Origin: Larix sibirica
Lineage: Eukaryota > Streptophyta > Pinopsida > Pinales > Pinaceae
Assembly: GCA_004151065.3 (NCBI GenBank)
Contig: NWUY0300012016.1
Location: 45,266-61,067 of the forward strand
Length of the DNA stretch: 15,802 nt
Reading direction: 5' to 3'
The position numbers and the translations under genes are program-made. Shown here piece after piece: positions 1-8,282 of this stretch (within the stretch, counting starts at the first letter, position 1; every line of letters starts with the position of its first letter). The notes under the pieces were generated by a model. It saw only the letters and a program-made list of their open reading frames with translations. It searched no databases and was not told where the DNA came from.

Positions 1-1541
1 TTATGTCCAAGGTTTAGGGAAACCTTGCTTAACTACTAAATTGAAGAGCTTGTGGATGTGAGGGATGAGGATAGGCCCACCTATTTTTAAGATTTATGTT
101 TGGTATCCTTCAATGTCCTTAGCTTCCCCTTTCGCAAGTCGCTCAACCTCGAACTCTATGTCTTCTAAAGAGAAAACGTCTTCCTTTGTAGAGAGGGTTT
201 GAATGTTGGTCATGACAATAAGGTATTCGTAAAAACAATTAAGGTAGGAATTCAAATCCCTTAAGGGAATCATATTATACCCATTAATTCTACAACTTAG
301 AAATTGTCTCCAAAAGTTCTTAGTAACTACCTTAGAGAGGTGCAAAATAGTATCTTGCCTTTTACTTATATAACATTTTCTTCCTTTTAATTAGTGATTT
401 GTACCTAGAGATCTTGTCAAATTTTAAGGACTTGTTGGAATCATCCCTAATGGATTTTCTAGCATGCTTGCACTTTTGATTATACCAAGGGTTGGTCACT
501 CTATTCTCCTTTTCACATGACACCGTGATAGAGAAATTGTTAATGGAAGTAGAGAGGGTTGTGGTAAAATTATGATAGAGGTCTTCAATATTGTTCTTAG
601 TTAATAGTATAGTTAATTCATTATTTAAATATCTTGAAAATATATCAATTTTATTTTTATCGAAGATTAAATGCTTTTGGTTATTATGATTCTCTATTAT
701 GGAAATTAGTGCCTGTAAAAGTTTAGAGTTAGGGTTAAAGGTATATGGTTAGAGTTGGGCTCATGGTCATTTAAGATGTCAACATTTACTACTTGGTTGT
801 ATACATGGATATCGATATCACATAATCTATGGCACTACTACCCAAACCATGGATAAAAGTCATTTGGTTGGATTTCGGCCACTTCATAAGACCATTGCAA
901 ATTATTAGATCTTGAGAACTGCAAAGATTGATTAGTTTGATACCAAACAAATTCTCAACCAAGTCTTCAGAGTTTCTTTTTGTATTTACTAGCTAAAACA
1001 AAGTCCTCATCCAGCCATAGAGGAATGGGGTTAGAATCATTGCTTAATATAATAGCTTGGTTAGTTACTGTTCTAGCATTAACGTCCCATAGCAAAAGGA
1101 TATTGCCTTCATTTCTTAGGCTTGAAATATATTGTTCCAATCCATTGTATGGACAATTTTTTATCTAGATTGTGCTTTTTATAAAAATTATAATTAATAG
1201 GTGCAAAATAGCATATTGCTATATAAATATTCTTAGCGTTGATATGTGAAATATCCATCCACATGTATTGATTAAAAATATATTTCTTCTAAAGCCTAAT
1301 ATAAAGAAAAATGTTCTTCTTTACGTAAAAAGTTATGCCTTTGATCCTTCTATAACGGGATATTCCATACTGACAACAAGGCAAATCCTTATATGTTAGG
1401 GACCCTAGATTCTTCATGCTCCCAAGTTTCAACAAGCAATAAAATAAAAATTGCACTCAGGATCCAACTTAACATGGAACCCTTGCTCCATGGAAAGCCA
1501 TGACAATTCCAAGAGAGGATCCATAGTGTCTCAACTTGCTA
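1..1541 (-). pseudogene. LINE (L1-type) ORF2 fragment: endonuclease domain plus start of reverse transcriptase
   Basis: Read on the minus strand, pieces of a plant L1-type ORF2 follow each other from 1523 down to 1. The N-terminal endonuclease motif ILSWNCHGFPW lies at about 1520-1488, followed by LVETWEHEE (metal-binding Glu). Further on come LLLWDVNART (family GDFN, with G changed to W), NGLMKWPKSNQMTFIHGLGS and a decayed SDH motif read as SNHIPL near 760-740. A linker segment is open from about 663 to 365 (contains NPWYNQKCKHARKS). An 83-codon open stretch at 345-94 leads, through one in-frame stop, into HKLFNLVVKQGFPKPW at the start of the reverse transcriptase. There are several frameshifts (about 1330, 970 and 812) and stops, so it is dead. 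The rest of the RT is cut by the window edge. The domain identity is recognised from conserved motifs; the exact breakpoints are my estimates. Confidence 0.85.
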
Positions 1542-1883
1542 TTTAATTATCCTTTTGGTCTTTATCCCCAATAAGAGCTTTTATATTCCTAATTATTGCC
1601 CATTTTCCTTCCTTTCTAGCTTTGTTTACCTTTTGAACTTCATTTCTTAATTCAAATTGATCTCCTGGAATGAGATATTCCTTTATAAATATAACTATTA
1701 TAACTCACTAATCATAGGTATACTCTCACATAGTATTGTATATAGCATTCTATCATCTTTTTTTTCCAATCTGTGTCTAATTTGATATTTTTTTTCAAGA
1801 ACTGTTATATTTGTATTGATAAAATGCTGAATAAATTCAATGGAGCCATACAAAAAGTCCTCTATTATAGTCCATAGGTTCAT
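1542..1883 (-). pseudogene. Decayed ORF just upstream of LINE ORF2 (probable ORF1 C-terminal part)
   Basis: A 61-codon open stretch (1883-1698, starts MNLWTIIEDFLYGS) ends at a stop. It is continued in another frame from about 1695 by a segment containing KEYLIPGDQFELRNEVQKV, closing at a stop near 1542. That stop is about 18 bases before the ORF2 endonuclease begins, which is the usual short spacing of a two-ORF LINE. The content is charged and probably helical (LEKKYQIRHRLEKKDDR). I do not recognise a zinc knuckle or the RRM-like DUF4283 fold usual in plant L1 ORF1. The 174 bases between here and the acidic segment at 2058 are stop-rich in all frames I read. Assignment to ORF1 rests on position only. 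Confidence 0.5.
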
Positions 1884-2057
1884 AAACTGTAGCTTGCAAG
1901 AAAAAACATATATTTGCAGTCATCCAAAAGGAGGAAATGTTGTTCCAAAAGATAAAGCTCCCTAAACTGCTATATAGTTTCACATATTAACTGACTAGCA
2001 AAATGAAAAAAATGACATTTAAAAAGAAAACTAAATTCTAGTATCATTATATGCTCC

Positions 2058-2696
2058 CTACTCAACATAGAGAACATCATCATCTTCATCACCGTCAGAG
2101 GTGTTTGCAACATCATCTCAAACGTATTCATCATTAACAACCTCAACATCATAGGAATCTTCATCCATATTCACATATGAATCATCTTCTTTATTAGTGT
2201 CATCACCCTAAGCAATATTTTCTTCTACATCATCTTCATTATCAACATCATCTTCCTGGGCACCACTGGAAATTGCCTTATCTTCACCACTATCAGGAAC
2301 AGGGTTTGTATCTGTCGAACTAGAGGGAATATGGATTAGCTGAAGGACTGAAGTTCCATCACCATTCTTAAAATTAAAATTTTCATCATTTTTGGAAAAT
2401 TTACCCCTAATTAAGTCTTCATGCTTTGACATAACAGTCGCTATCTCTCTCAGCTTATTGTCACAAGCCCTAACAAATGCTTGAATACTAGTGAAACGAA
2501 CTTCCATGTTATCATTGATTTGATGAGAGAATTGTTCAATTTGGTCCAAACAGTTGTCTAAGATTGGAGAGTGCGAAACCAATTGATGGATAGCTTCGAA
2601 CAGACCCTCGATACGATCTCTCATTCACTTCAAATGAATTTGGAAATCTTGGATACTTGCATTGGTTGCACTAACTTGAGCAAAAATATCCTCTAA
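2058..2696 (-). pseudogene. Decayed ORF: coiled coil followed by acidic tail
   Basis: The core is a 138-codon open frame (2624-2208, starting MRDRIEGLFEAIHQ). Its first ~80 residues have regular hydrophobic spacing typical of a helical coiled coil (CLDQIEQFSHQIND and following). Then comes a Ser/Thr/Pro linker and a strongly acidic end (AQEDDVDNEDDVEENIA). The same frame is coding-like upstream through stops at 2625-2627 and 2694-2696. It also continues downstream through stops at 2205-2207 and 2118-2120, giving further Asp/Glu-rich sequence to a stop at 2058-2060. The family is not recognised. It lies upstream of a LINE ORF2 on the same strand, so it may be ORF1 or captured host sequence. 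No enzymatic motif is visible. Confidence 0.5.
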
Positions 2697-3411
2697 TCAC
2701 TTTTCAATGTCCATATTAATAGTTTTAACACTAATCCAACCGATACTAGAAATACCAATGCCATTCTTACCAGGAGAATATAACAAAAAATACCAGGAGG
2801 TCTCTCCAAAAAATATATTACACATGGCCCAGCCAAAGCTTAGATAAACAGAGTTGACAGAAAAATAAGAGGGCAACACAATAATTTCCTCTCTAACCAG
2901 GAAAAAATTGCTAACATCAGGCACAACAAGCCCCAACCCAAAATTATCCACCAAAAATTCCAAAAGACTCGTATCCCAGACTTGACAAACAAAGGGGAGA
3001 ACAAAGCCGCAACGAAATACCTGGGACAGAAGATTGGCAGACCGAACATAATGCCTATCTCCTCGGGCTAAGGAGAAGGAAAATGAACCAGCATCCCTCA
3101 CCACCATTCCAAAAAAAGGACCTCCAGAAATACACTGAAGCAGAGTCTCCCTCGTAGCTAGCAAAATGTCGAGTCTTCACAAAGAAGCAGCACATTATAC
3201 CGCCAATGCCACCACACGAGAGAACATGATGATTGTTAAGCTCGACGAACCAACTCACATTAATGACCTTACTGTCGCAGTTAATATTCTTGACATCACT
3301 GCCCTCAAGAGGATATTTCACTAATTCGTTCCCCATGTCAAATAAGTCATGGAAACAAGTGTCATGGGAATACGTGTCATTCTCCATCCTAGAGTGAAAA
3401 ACAAAGAACAT
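2697..3411 (-). pseudogene. Unrecognised decayed coding-like region, hydrophobic
   Basis: Two overlapping open frames cover this stretch: 118 codons from 3411 to 3055 (contains MENDTYSHDTCFHDLFDMG) and 155 codons from 3164 to 2697 (contains GDRHYVRSANLLSQVF). The second is in the same frame as the coiled-coil ORF downstream, which suggests one ancestral reading frame broken by a shift near 3165. The product would be rich in Phe, Val, Leu and Trp, with no clear signal peptide or repeated membrane-segment pattern. I cannot name a family, and non-coding sequence that stays open by chance is a real alternative. Confidence 0.3.
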
Positions 3412-3420
3412 AAGGAAGAA

Positions 3421-3898
3421 CTAAATAAACCTCAAGGGATCCAAAAATCCTGGATTGATCATCCATTTACAATTAAACTTCCTCGAGGGAGATGAGAAGC
3501 TTGGTTAGCAAGTCCATCTGCTAACAAATTGAGATTTCTTTTAACGTGAAAGAATTTAATCAGTTGAAATTGGGAAAGGATACCCAAGATACGATTATGA
3601 AGACAACCAACAATTAGGTCCATTATTTCTTGGTGTTTCCTAGTCTGGAGAGGAAAATCATAGAGTCACATATCACAACAAGGGAGCGTAATCCAACATC
3701 AAGAAACAATTTCAAGCCCAATAACAAAGCAAAACGTTTCACTTGATTATTGGTACTAATCCCTATACCACAAGCATAGGTCTTAACTATATTTCCTCCA
3801 AAGTCAAAAAGCGCCCCTCCTGCACCTGCCTCCCCAAATTTGATATTTTTGCCACACATAACTTTTTAGAGTTTCTTTAGATATGATCTTTTACCTTT
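3421..3898 (-). pseudogene. RNase H domain fragment, plant LINE / Archaea-like type
   Basis: A 78-codon open frame (3859-3623) contains GEAGAGGALFDFGGNIV, then NNQVKRFALLLGLK and VVICDSMIF, the usual order of the plant retroelement RNase H (PF13456-like). After a frameshift near 3640 the C-terminal half follows: IKFFHVKRNLNLLADGLANQ, then SHLPRGSLIVNG and a stop near 3440. The first catalytic Asp position (family DGA..GNPG) reads MCGKNIKFG, and the NNxAE Glu has become Lys (NNQVK). The Asp of CDS and the Asp of LLADGLAN are kept. Two of four catalytic positions are therefore lost and the copy is inactive. Such domains normally end LINE ORF2 or belong to some Ty3 lineages; here it lies upstream of the LINE parts, which is odd. 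Confidence 0.75.
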
Positions 3899-3973
3899 TG
3901 AACTTCCTTTCTTAATTCGATATTTTTGCCACGCATAATTTTTAGCCTGTTTCTGTAGATTTGATCTTTCACC
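3837..3973. repeat. Short imperfect direct repeat, period 77-78 bp
   Basis: Units at 3837-3895 and 3914-3973 share gatatttttgccac, then gcataa/acataa, a ttta-rich stretch, and gatctttcacc/gatcttttacc. They are separated by a spacer matching a phrase also seen at 1628-1652 (ttaccttttgaactt). The right end of unit 1 overlaps the N-terminal part of the RNase H fragment. Confidence 0.8.
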
Positions 3974-3976
3974 ACA

Positions 3977-4080
3977 AAAACCTAACCTTGAGAGGATAAG
4001 AGAGTTGAACTCATGACCTACCCAACTTTCGAGGGAGAGGTCTCACTTCTGGCTCATGACCACTTGAGCCAACCCTCCAA
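3977..4080 (-). mobile_element. tRNA-derived SINE-like head (A box and B box)
   Basis: On the minus strand, TGGCTCAAGTGG (4071-4060) fits the RNA polymerase III A box. AGTTCAACTCT (4011-4001) fits the B box consensus GGTTCGANNCC at 8 of 11 positions. The gap is about 48 bases. A perfect 7-base inverted repeat (tggctca/tgagcca, 4050-4071) can form the D-arm-like hairpin. The intervening GACCTCTCCC is common in plant SINE heads, from memory. I could not define the 3' tail or target duplications, so the length is only that of the head. It is not a functional tRNA: there is no acceptor stem. Confidence 0.6.
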
Positions 4081-4417
4081 TCTAAACATAACTTTGTTTT
4101 TCCATTCAACATATACATTTTTTTCTAAAATAGTTTATAGTTTACAACATTATTTCTTTGCTTTCCTACTATTACTCTCACGACATATCTTAATACCAAA
4201 CACATATGATATAATTAATTAATTATACTTAATTTTTGCAAATTAAAATGGAAATAATCTAAAAAAGTAGGAAATAGTAGATTACCTCAGATAAACTATT
4301 TGAATTAGCAATCTAGTCCAACTCAATCTAGTCCTTAGAAGTTGATGAATCAAGAGTTACCAAAATTGGGATTAATCCTCCCAATCATGAACTAGTAGCT
4401 TATCCAATTGTCTAGTT
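4081..4417. other. AT-rich spacer without recognised feature
   Basis: The stretch contains an attaattaattat run near 4214-4226 and otherwise no gene, RNA or element end that I can support. Open frames here are short and low complexity. Confidence 0.6.
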
Positions 4418-4445
4418 CTAGGAAACCTGTGGGTGGGTTTCCTAG
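4418..4445. repeat. Perfect 10-bp inverted repeat (hairpin), copy 1
   Basis: Arms ctaggaaacc (4418-4427) and ggtttcctag (4436-4445) enclose the 8-base loop tgtgggtg. It is also present at 10004-10031. Confidence 0.85.
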
Positions 4446-4703
4446 CCCTCTGTGCCCACAACTCTAACAATAACTGCAACAATAGTAACGAAATCCCAAA
4501 TTTTCCAGCTCAAAAATTTCAGTTCAAGGTTCCAAAGTTTAATAATCCCCCACTCAATGTTTTCCCTTCTCCAATAATAATTATCTCCAAAGGACAAACC
4601 CCTAACCCATCTCCCACAATCCCTTTTATCCAAATTTTCCACCACCTAGGGCCCTATGAAGATCAAAATATAATATTAATTGATTTACCTAACATTAATA
4701 AAC

Positions 4704-5627
4704 TAACCCACTCAACAAGATAAAAATCATATCCAATCCAAATCAAAGCTCGTTATCTTTTAAATACATCAAAATACAATACTATATCAATTCACCTACA
4801 TAATATAAATAACCTGACAACCCACTCATTAAGATAAAATCATATCTAATCCTAATTAAATCTCAGTGAGTTACAAAATCTTATATTCTATTGAACGGAG
4901 CTAAATTCCAAATAAAATGCAGATTCCCTCTTGTAATAATTAAATATAACTTAATTCTAAATGCAAATAAATAAATCTCAGTGAAGGTTAAACACATGCA
5001 TACAATTAACCTCTTATGACACTCTTCATGCATCAACCATTAATAATGTCATTTTAATCAGTAATATATATAATGGCACTAGTGTACACATGCAAGTTAT
5101 GTATGCATAGCTAGCATATGGATAGCTTGTGCATATTTTAATGATAACCATCACCACCTCTAATGCATAATTCATGTATGATCATAGCCAAACATGCAAG
5201 GTAGTAATCAAGTAAACTCAAACCATCTTACTAACTAAGGCACAATAATCCAATGTGACGTAAACATCATACTAAGATTATACGAAATGTATTAAGCAAA
5301 TCATTTAAGCTTGGAAGAAACCAAGCACACAATTAAGGTGACATATCTATTTCTCAAAGAATATCTATAACTACTTTGAAGCATCATCCTTTCTTCATAA
5401 CCTACTTCTATCTTTTCACATCCTATTATTTCCTTTGTTGGAATACATTGGAGTGTCAACTATATTGACTCAACACGATAAAAATCATATCCAATCCAAA
5501 TCAAATCTCGATAAGTTACAAGTAAGTTAAAATATAATAATACATTAATTCACTTACATAATATTAATAACCTGACAACCCACTCAGTAAGACAAAATCA
5601 TATTAATCATAATCTAATCTTGATAAG
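4704..5627. repeat. Four-copy short sub-repeat inside the tandem duplication
   Basis: A motif of about 50 bases, roughly acccactcannaagataaaa then tcatat and aatctc, occurs at 4704-4755, 4818-4870, 5467-5520 and 5575-5627. There are two copies per 750 bp unit about 110 bases apart, so the 750 bp unit itself contains an older internal duplication. Confidence 0.7.
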
Positions 5628-6210
5628 TTACAAAATATTATCTTCAATTGAAATGAAGCTAAATTCCAAATGAAATGCAAATTCCCTCTTTTAATAATTA
5701 AATATAACTTAATTCTAAATGGAAATAAATAAATATCAAATGAATGTTAAACATAAGCATATGATTAACCTGTTATGACACCCTTCATGCATCAACCATT
5801 GACAATGTCATTTTAATCACTAATGTATAGAACGACACTAGTGTAAGCGTGCAAGGTATGTATGTGTAGCTAGCGTATACATAGCTTGTGCATGCACTAA
5901 TAATAACCATCACCACATCTAAAATGTATGATTCTTATATGATCAAGTAAACACAACATTTAACCATGTCACTAAGTAAGCCACAATAATCCAATGTGAA
6001 CTAAACATCATACTAAGATTATACTAAATGTATTAAGCAAATTATTTAAGCACAGAAGAAACCAAGCACATAACTAAGTTGACACATCTAATTTTTAAAC
6101 AACAACCATAACTACTTTGAAGCATCATCCTTTCTTCCTAACCTACTTCCATCTTTCCACATCCTATCATTTCCTATATTTGAATACACTAGAATGTCAA
6201 TCATATTGAC
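4711..6210. repeat. Diverged tandem duplication, period about 740-760 bp, copy 1
   Basis: Unit a (4711-5468) and unit b (5469-6210) align along their whole length. Shared stretches include aaaaatcatatccaatcc, aattaaatataacttaattc, atcaaccatt, taaccatcaccac, catcatactaagattata and gaagcatcatcctttcttc. They differ by many substitutions and indels (offset 758 at the left end, 741 at the right). I judge identity at roughly 80-88% by eye. This duplication is far older than the 5.58 kb one and lies inside LTR-like DNA. Confidence 0.9.
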
Positions 6211-6529
6211 CTAACCCCATCATTATAACATGAAAGTGAAAGTGTTAATTACATCGACCTAACTCCCCTAACAACCAACTAATAGTCATCACATCTCGGG
6301 GAGCATGGATTAACACGATCCTCCCACAAATCCAAGTTTCAAAGGATAAATGATGGGTAATACCTCCACTCCTCCTAATGGAACTAAGGTCAACACCCCA
6401 TAAATAATCATATTGTGTTTCCATTGTTGCGTTTAGATTTATGTTAAATCAAATGACTAGTTTGGGCAACCATGCTTCCTCTAGAAACCTGTAATGGCCC
6501 ACATATCATAGTAATGTATGGAAAGAATA

Positions 6530-6547
6530 ATTAACTCATGAGTTAAT
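6530..6547. repeat. Perfect 18-bp palindrome, copy 1
   Basis: attaactcatgagttaat is its own reverse complement. It lies in the LTR-like stretch, 25 bases before a second dyad. The matching site in copy 2 is 12115-12132. Confidence 0.85.
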
Positions 6548-6572
6548 GCTTCATAGTATATCCTTTTCTCTT

Positions 6573-6591
6573 ATGATGTCAAAGACATCAT
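6573..6591. repeat. Dyad atgatgtc-aaa-gacatcat, copy 1
   Basis: Perfect 8-bp arms surround a 3-base spacer. The arms resemble bZIP half sites (TGATGTCA-like), so a role as an LTR enhancer site is possible but only inferred. The copy 2 equivalent is 12158-12176. Confidence 0.75.
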
Positions 6592-6838
6592 GGTCACTTT
6601 AGTACCACAAGTATCTAGCTATTACTTAACCCCTCTAACCTGTGGGTTATTCTTATTAAAACATAATATTATGCATAATCAGTTATTGTTTCCAAATAAT
6701 TACCAAGTTATCAACTAATAAATGATGTAAACAAACGAATTTATGTATCATGTGCATGGGACACATTTATTCATTTAAATATAATTTAAATTGGCATCCA
6801 TGTACTCCATCCTTCCATTTAGATTTGCATGTTGGAAG

Positions 6839-6839
6839 N
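6839..6839. other. Undetermined base exactly at the join of the two 5.58 kb copies
   Basis: A single n separates ...gttggaag (end of copy 1) from tccatccacatg... (start of copy 2). As far as I know, some scaffolding programs write one n where two contigs are judged to overlap but cannot be merged. Confidence 0.9.
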
Positions 6840-7127
6840 TCCATCCACATGTATTGATTAAAAATATATTTCTTCTAAAGCCTAATATAAAGAAAAATGT
6901 TCTTCTTTACGTAAAAAGTTATGCCTTTGATCCTTCTATAACGGGATATTCCATACTGACAACAAGGCAAATCCTTATATGTTAGGGACCCTAGATTCTT
7001 CATGCTCCCAAGTTTCAACAAGCAATAAAATAAAAATTGCACTCAGGATCCAACTTAACATGGAACCCTTGCTCCATGGAAAGCCATGACAATTCCAAGA
7101 GAGGATCCATAGTGTCTCAACTTGCTA
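6840..7127 (-). pseudogene. LINE ORF2 endonuclease N-terminus, copy 2, cut at the junction
   Basis: This holds only the first ~95 codons of the endonuclease (ILSWNCHGFPW, LVETWEHEE, YVKKNIFLYIR), corresponding to 1254-1541. It stops mid-domain at the undetermined base, so the remainder (LLLWDVNART, SNH and the RT start) is missing from this copy. A short plus-strand frame here is an antisense shadow. Confidence 0.8.
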
Positions 7128-7469
7128 TTTAATTATCCTTTTGGTCTTTATCCCCAATAAGAGCTTTTATATTCCTAATTATTGCCCATTTTCCTTCCTT
7201 TCTAGCTTTGTTTACCTTTTGAACTTCATTTCTTAATTCAAATTGATCTCCTGGAATGAGATATTCCTTTATAAATATAACTATTATAACTCACTAATCA
7301 TAGGTATACTCTCACATAGTATTGTATATAGCATTCTATCATCTTTTTTTTCCAATCTGTGTCTAATTTGATATTTTTTTTCAAGAACTGTTATATTTGT
7401 ATTGATAAAATGCTGAATAAATTCAATGGAGCCATACAAAAAGTCCTCTATTATAGTCCATAGGTTCAT
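7128..7469 (-). pseudogene. Decayed ORF upstream of LINE ORF2, copy 2
   Basis: Identical in translation to 1542-1883: a 61-codon open part (7469-7284), a frameshift, and a charged segment ending just before the endonuclease. Confidence 0.5.
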
Positions 7470-7643
7470 AAACTGTAGCTTGCAAGAAAAAACATATATT
7501 TGCAGTCATCCAAAAGGAGGAAATGTTGTTCCAAAAGATAAAGCTCCCTAAACTGCTATATAGTTTCACATATTAACTGACTAGCAAAATGAAAAAAATG
7601 ACATTTAAAAAGAAAACTAAATTCTAGTATCATTATATGCTCC

Positions 7644-8282
7644 CTACTCAACATAAACATCATCATCATCTTCATCACCATCAGAGGTGTTTGCAACATC
7701 ATCTCAAACGTATTCATCATTAACAACCTCAACATCATAGGAATCTTCATCCATATTCACATATGAATCATCTTCTTTATTAGTGTCATCACCCTAAGCA
7801 ATATTTTCTTCTACATCATCTTCATTATCAACATCATCTTCCTGGGCACCACTGGAAATTGCCTTATCTTCACCACTATCAGGAACAGGGTTTGTATCTG
7901 TCGAACTAGAGGGAATATGGATTAGCTGAAGGACTGAAGTTCCATCACCATTCTTAAAATTAAAATTTTCATCATTTTTGGAAAATTTACCCCTAATTAA
8001 GTCTTCATGCTTTGACATAACAGTCGCTATCTCTCTCAGCTTATTGTCACAAGCCCTAACAAATGCTTGAATACTAGTGAAACGAACTTCCATGTTATCA
8101 TTGATTTGATGAGAGAATTGTTCAATTTGGTCCAAACAGTTGTCTAAGATTGGAGAGTGCGAAACCAATTGATGGATAGCTTCGAACAGACCCTCGATAC
8201 GATCTCTCATTCACTTCAAATGAATTTGGAAATCTTGGATACTTGCATTGGTTGCACTAACTTGAGCAAAAATATCCTCTAA
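7644..8282 (-). pseudogene. Coiled coil and acidic-tail ORF, copy 2
   Basis: Equivalent of 2058-2696; the 138-codon open frame is at 8210-7794 with the same protein sequence. The distal acidic part carries four of the seven differences between copies (7656, 7658, 7660, 7680). These extend the gat/cat run, as expected of slippage or of another allele in a simple-sequence stretch. Confidence 0.5.

Larger units (their letters stand above)
1254..6838. repeat. Long direct repeat, copy 1 (about 5585 bp)
   Basis: This segment recurs at 6840-12423 in the same orientation with constant spacing (5586, falling to 5585 after position 6202). Differences seen: g2070/a, g2072/c, a2074/t, g2094/a, c3450/t, t4475/c, and c6202 missing from copy 2. 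Three of these fall within five bases in a cat/atc-rich stretch. The left border lies inside a LINE endonuclease coding region and the right border inside an LTR, so neither border is an element end. No short target duplication flanks it. Confidence 0.97.
4418..6838 (-). mobile_element. LTR-like AT-rich sequence, copy 1, truncated at the junction
   Basis: This is the same sequence that, in copy 2, runs without interruption into an LTR start (TG at 12616 on the minus strand) next to a polypurine tract and a chromovirus pol. In copy 1 the terminal 193 bases of that LTR are missing, because the repeat ends at 6838. The lower (distal) LTR end is not resolved; 4418 marks a strong hairpin and is a placeholder. 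Internal tandem repeats and dyads are listed separately. The plus-strand open frame at 4433-4723 is Asn/Pro-rich and not convincing as a gene. Confidence 0.45.

Noticed and set aside
980-1168. 62-codon plus-strand open frame
   Set aside because: It is antisense to the LINE endonuclease, whose conserved motifs read on the minus strand.
3977-4080. Functional tRNA gene
   Set aside because: The A and B boxes and a D-arm-like hairpin are present, but I found no acceptor stem or anticodon arm.
4433-4723. 96-codon plus-strand frame in both copies (also 10019-10309)
   Set aside because: The product is Asn/Pro/Ile-rich low complexity, with no recognised domain. It lies in LTR-like DNA and also has an open antisense frame; conservation between copies only reflects the recent duplication or artefact.
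4711-6210. CRISPR array or satellite array
   Set aside because: There are only two long diverged units and four short sub-repeats, with no regular spacers, in a eukaryotic retroelement setting.
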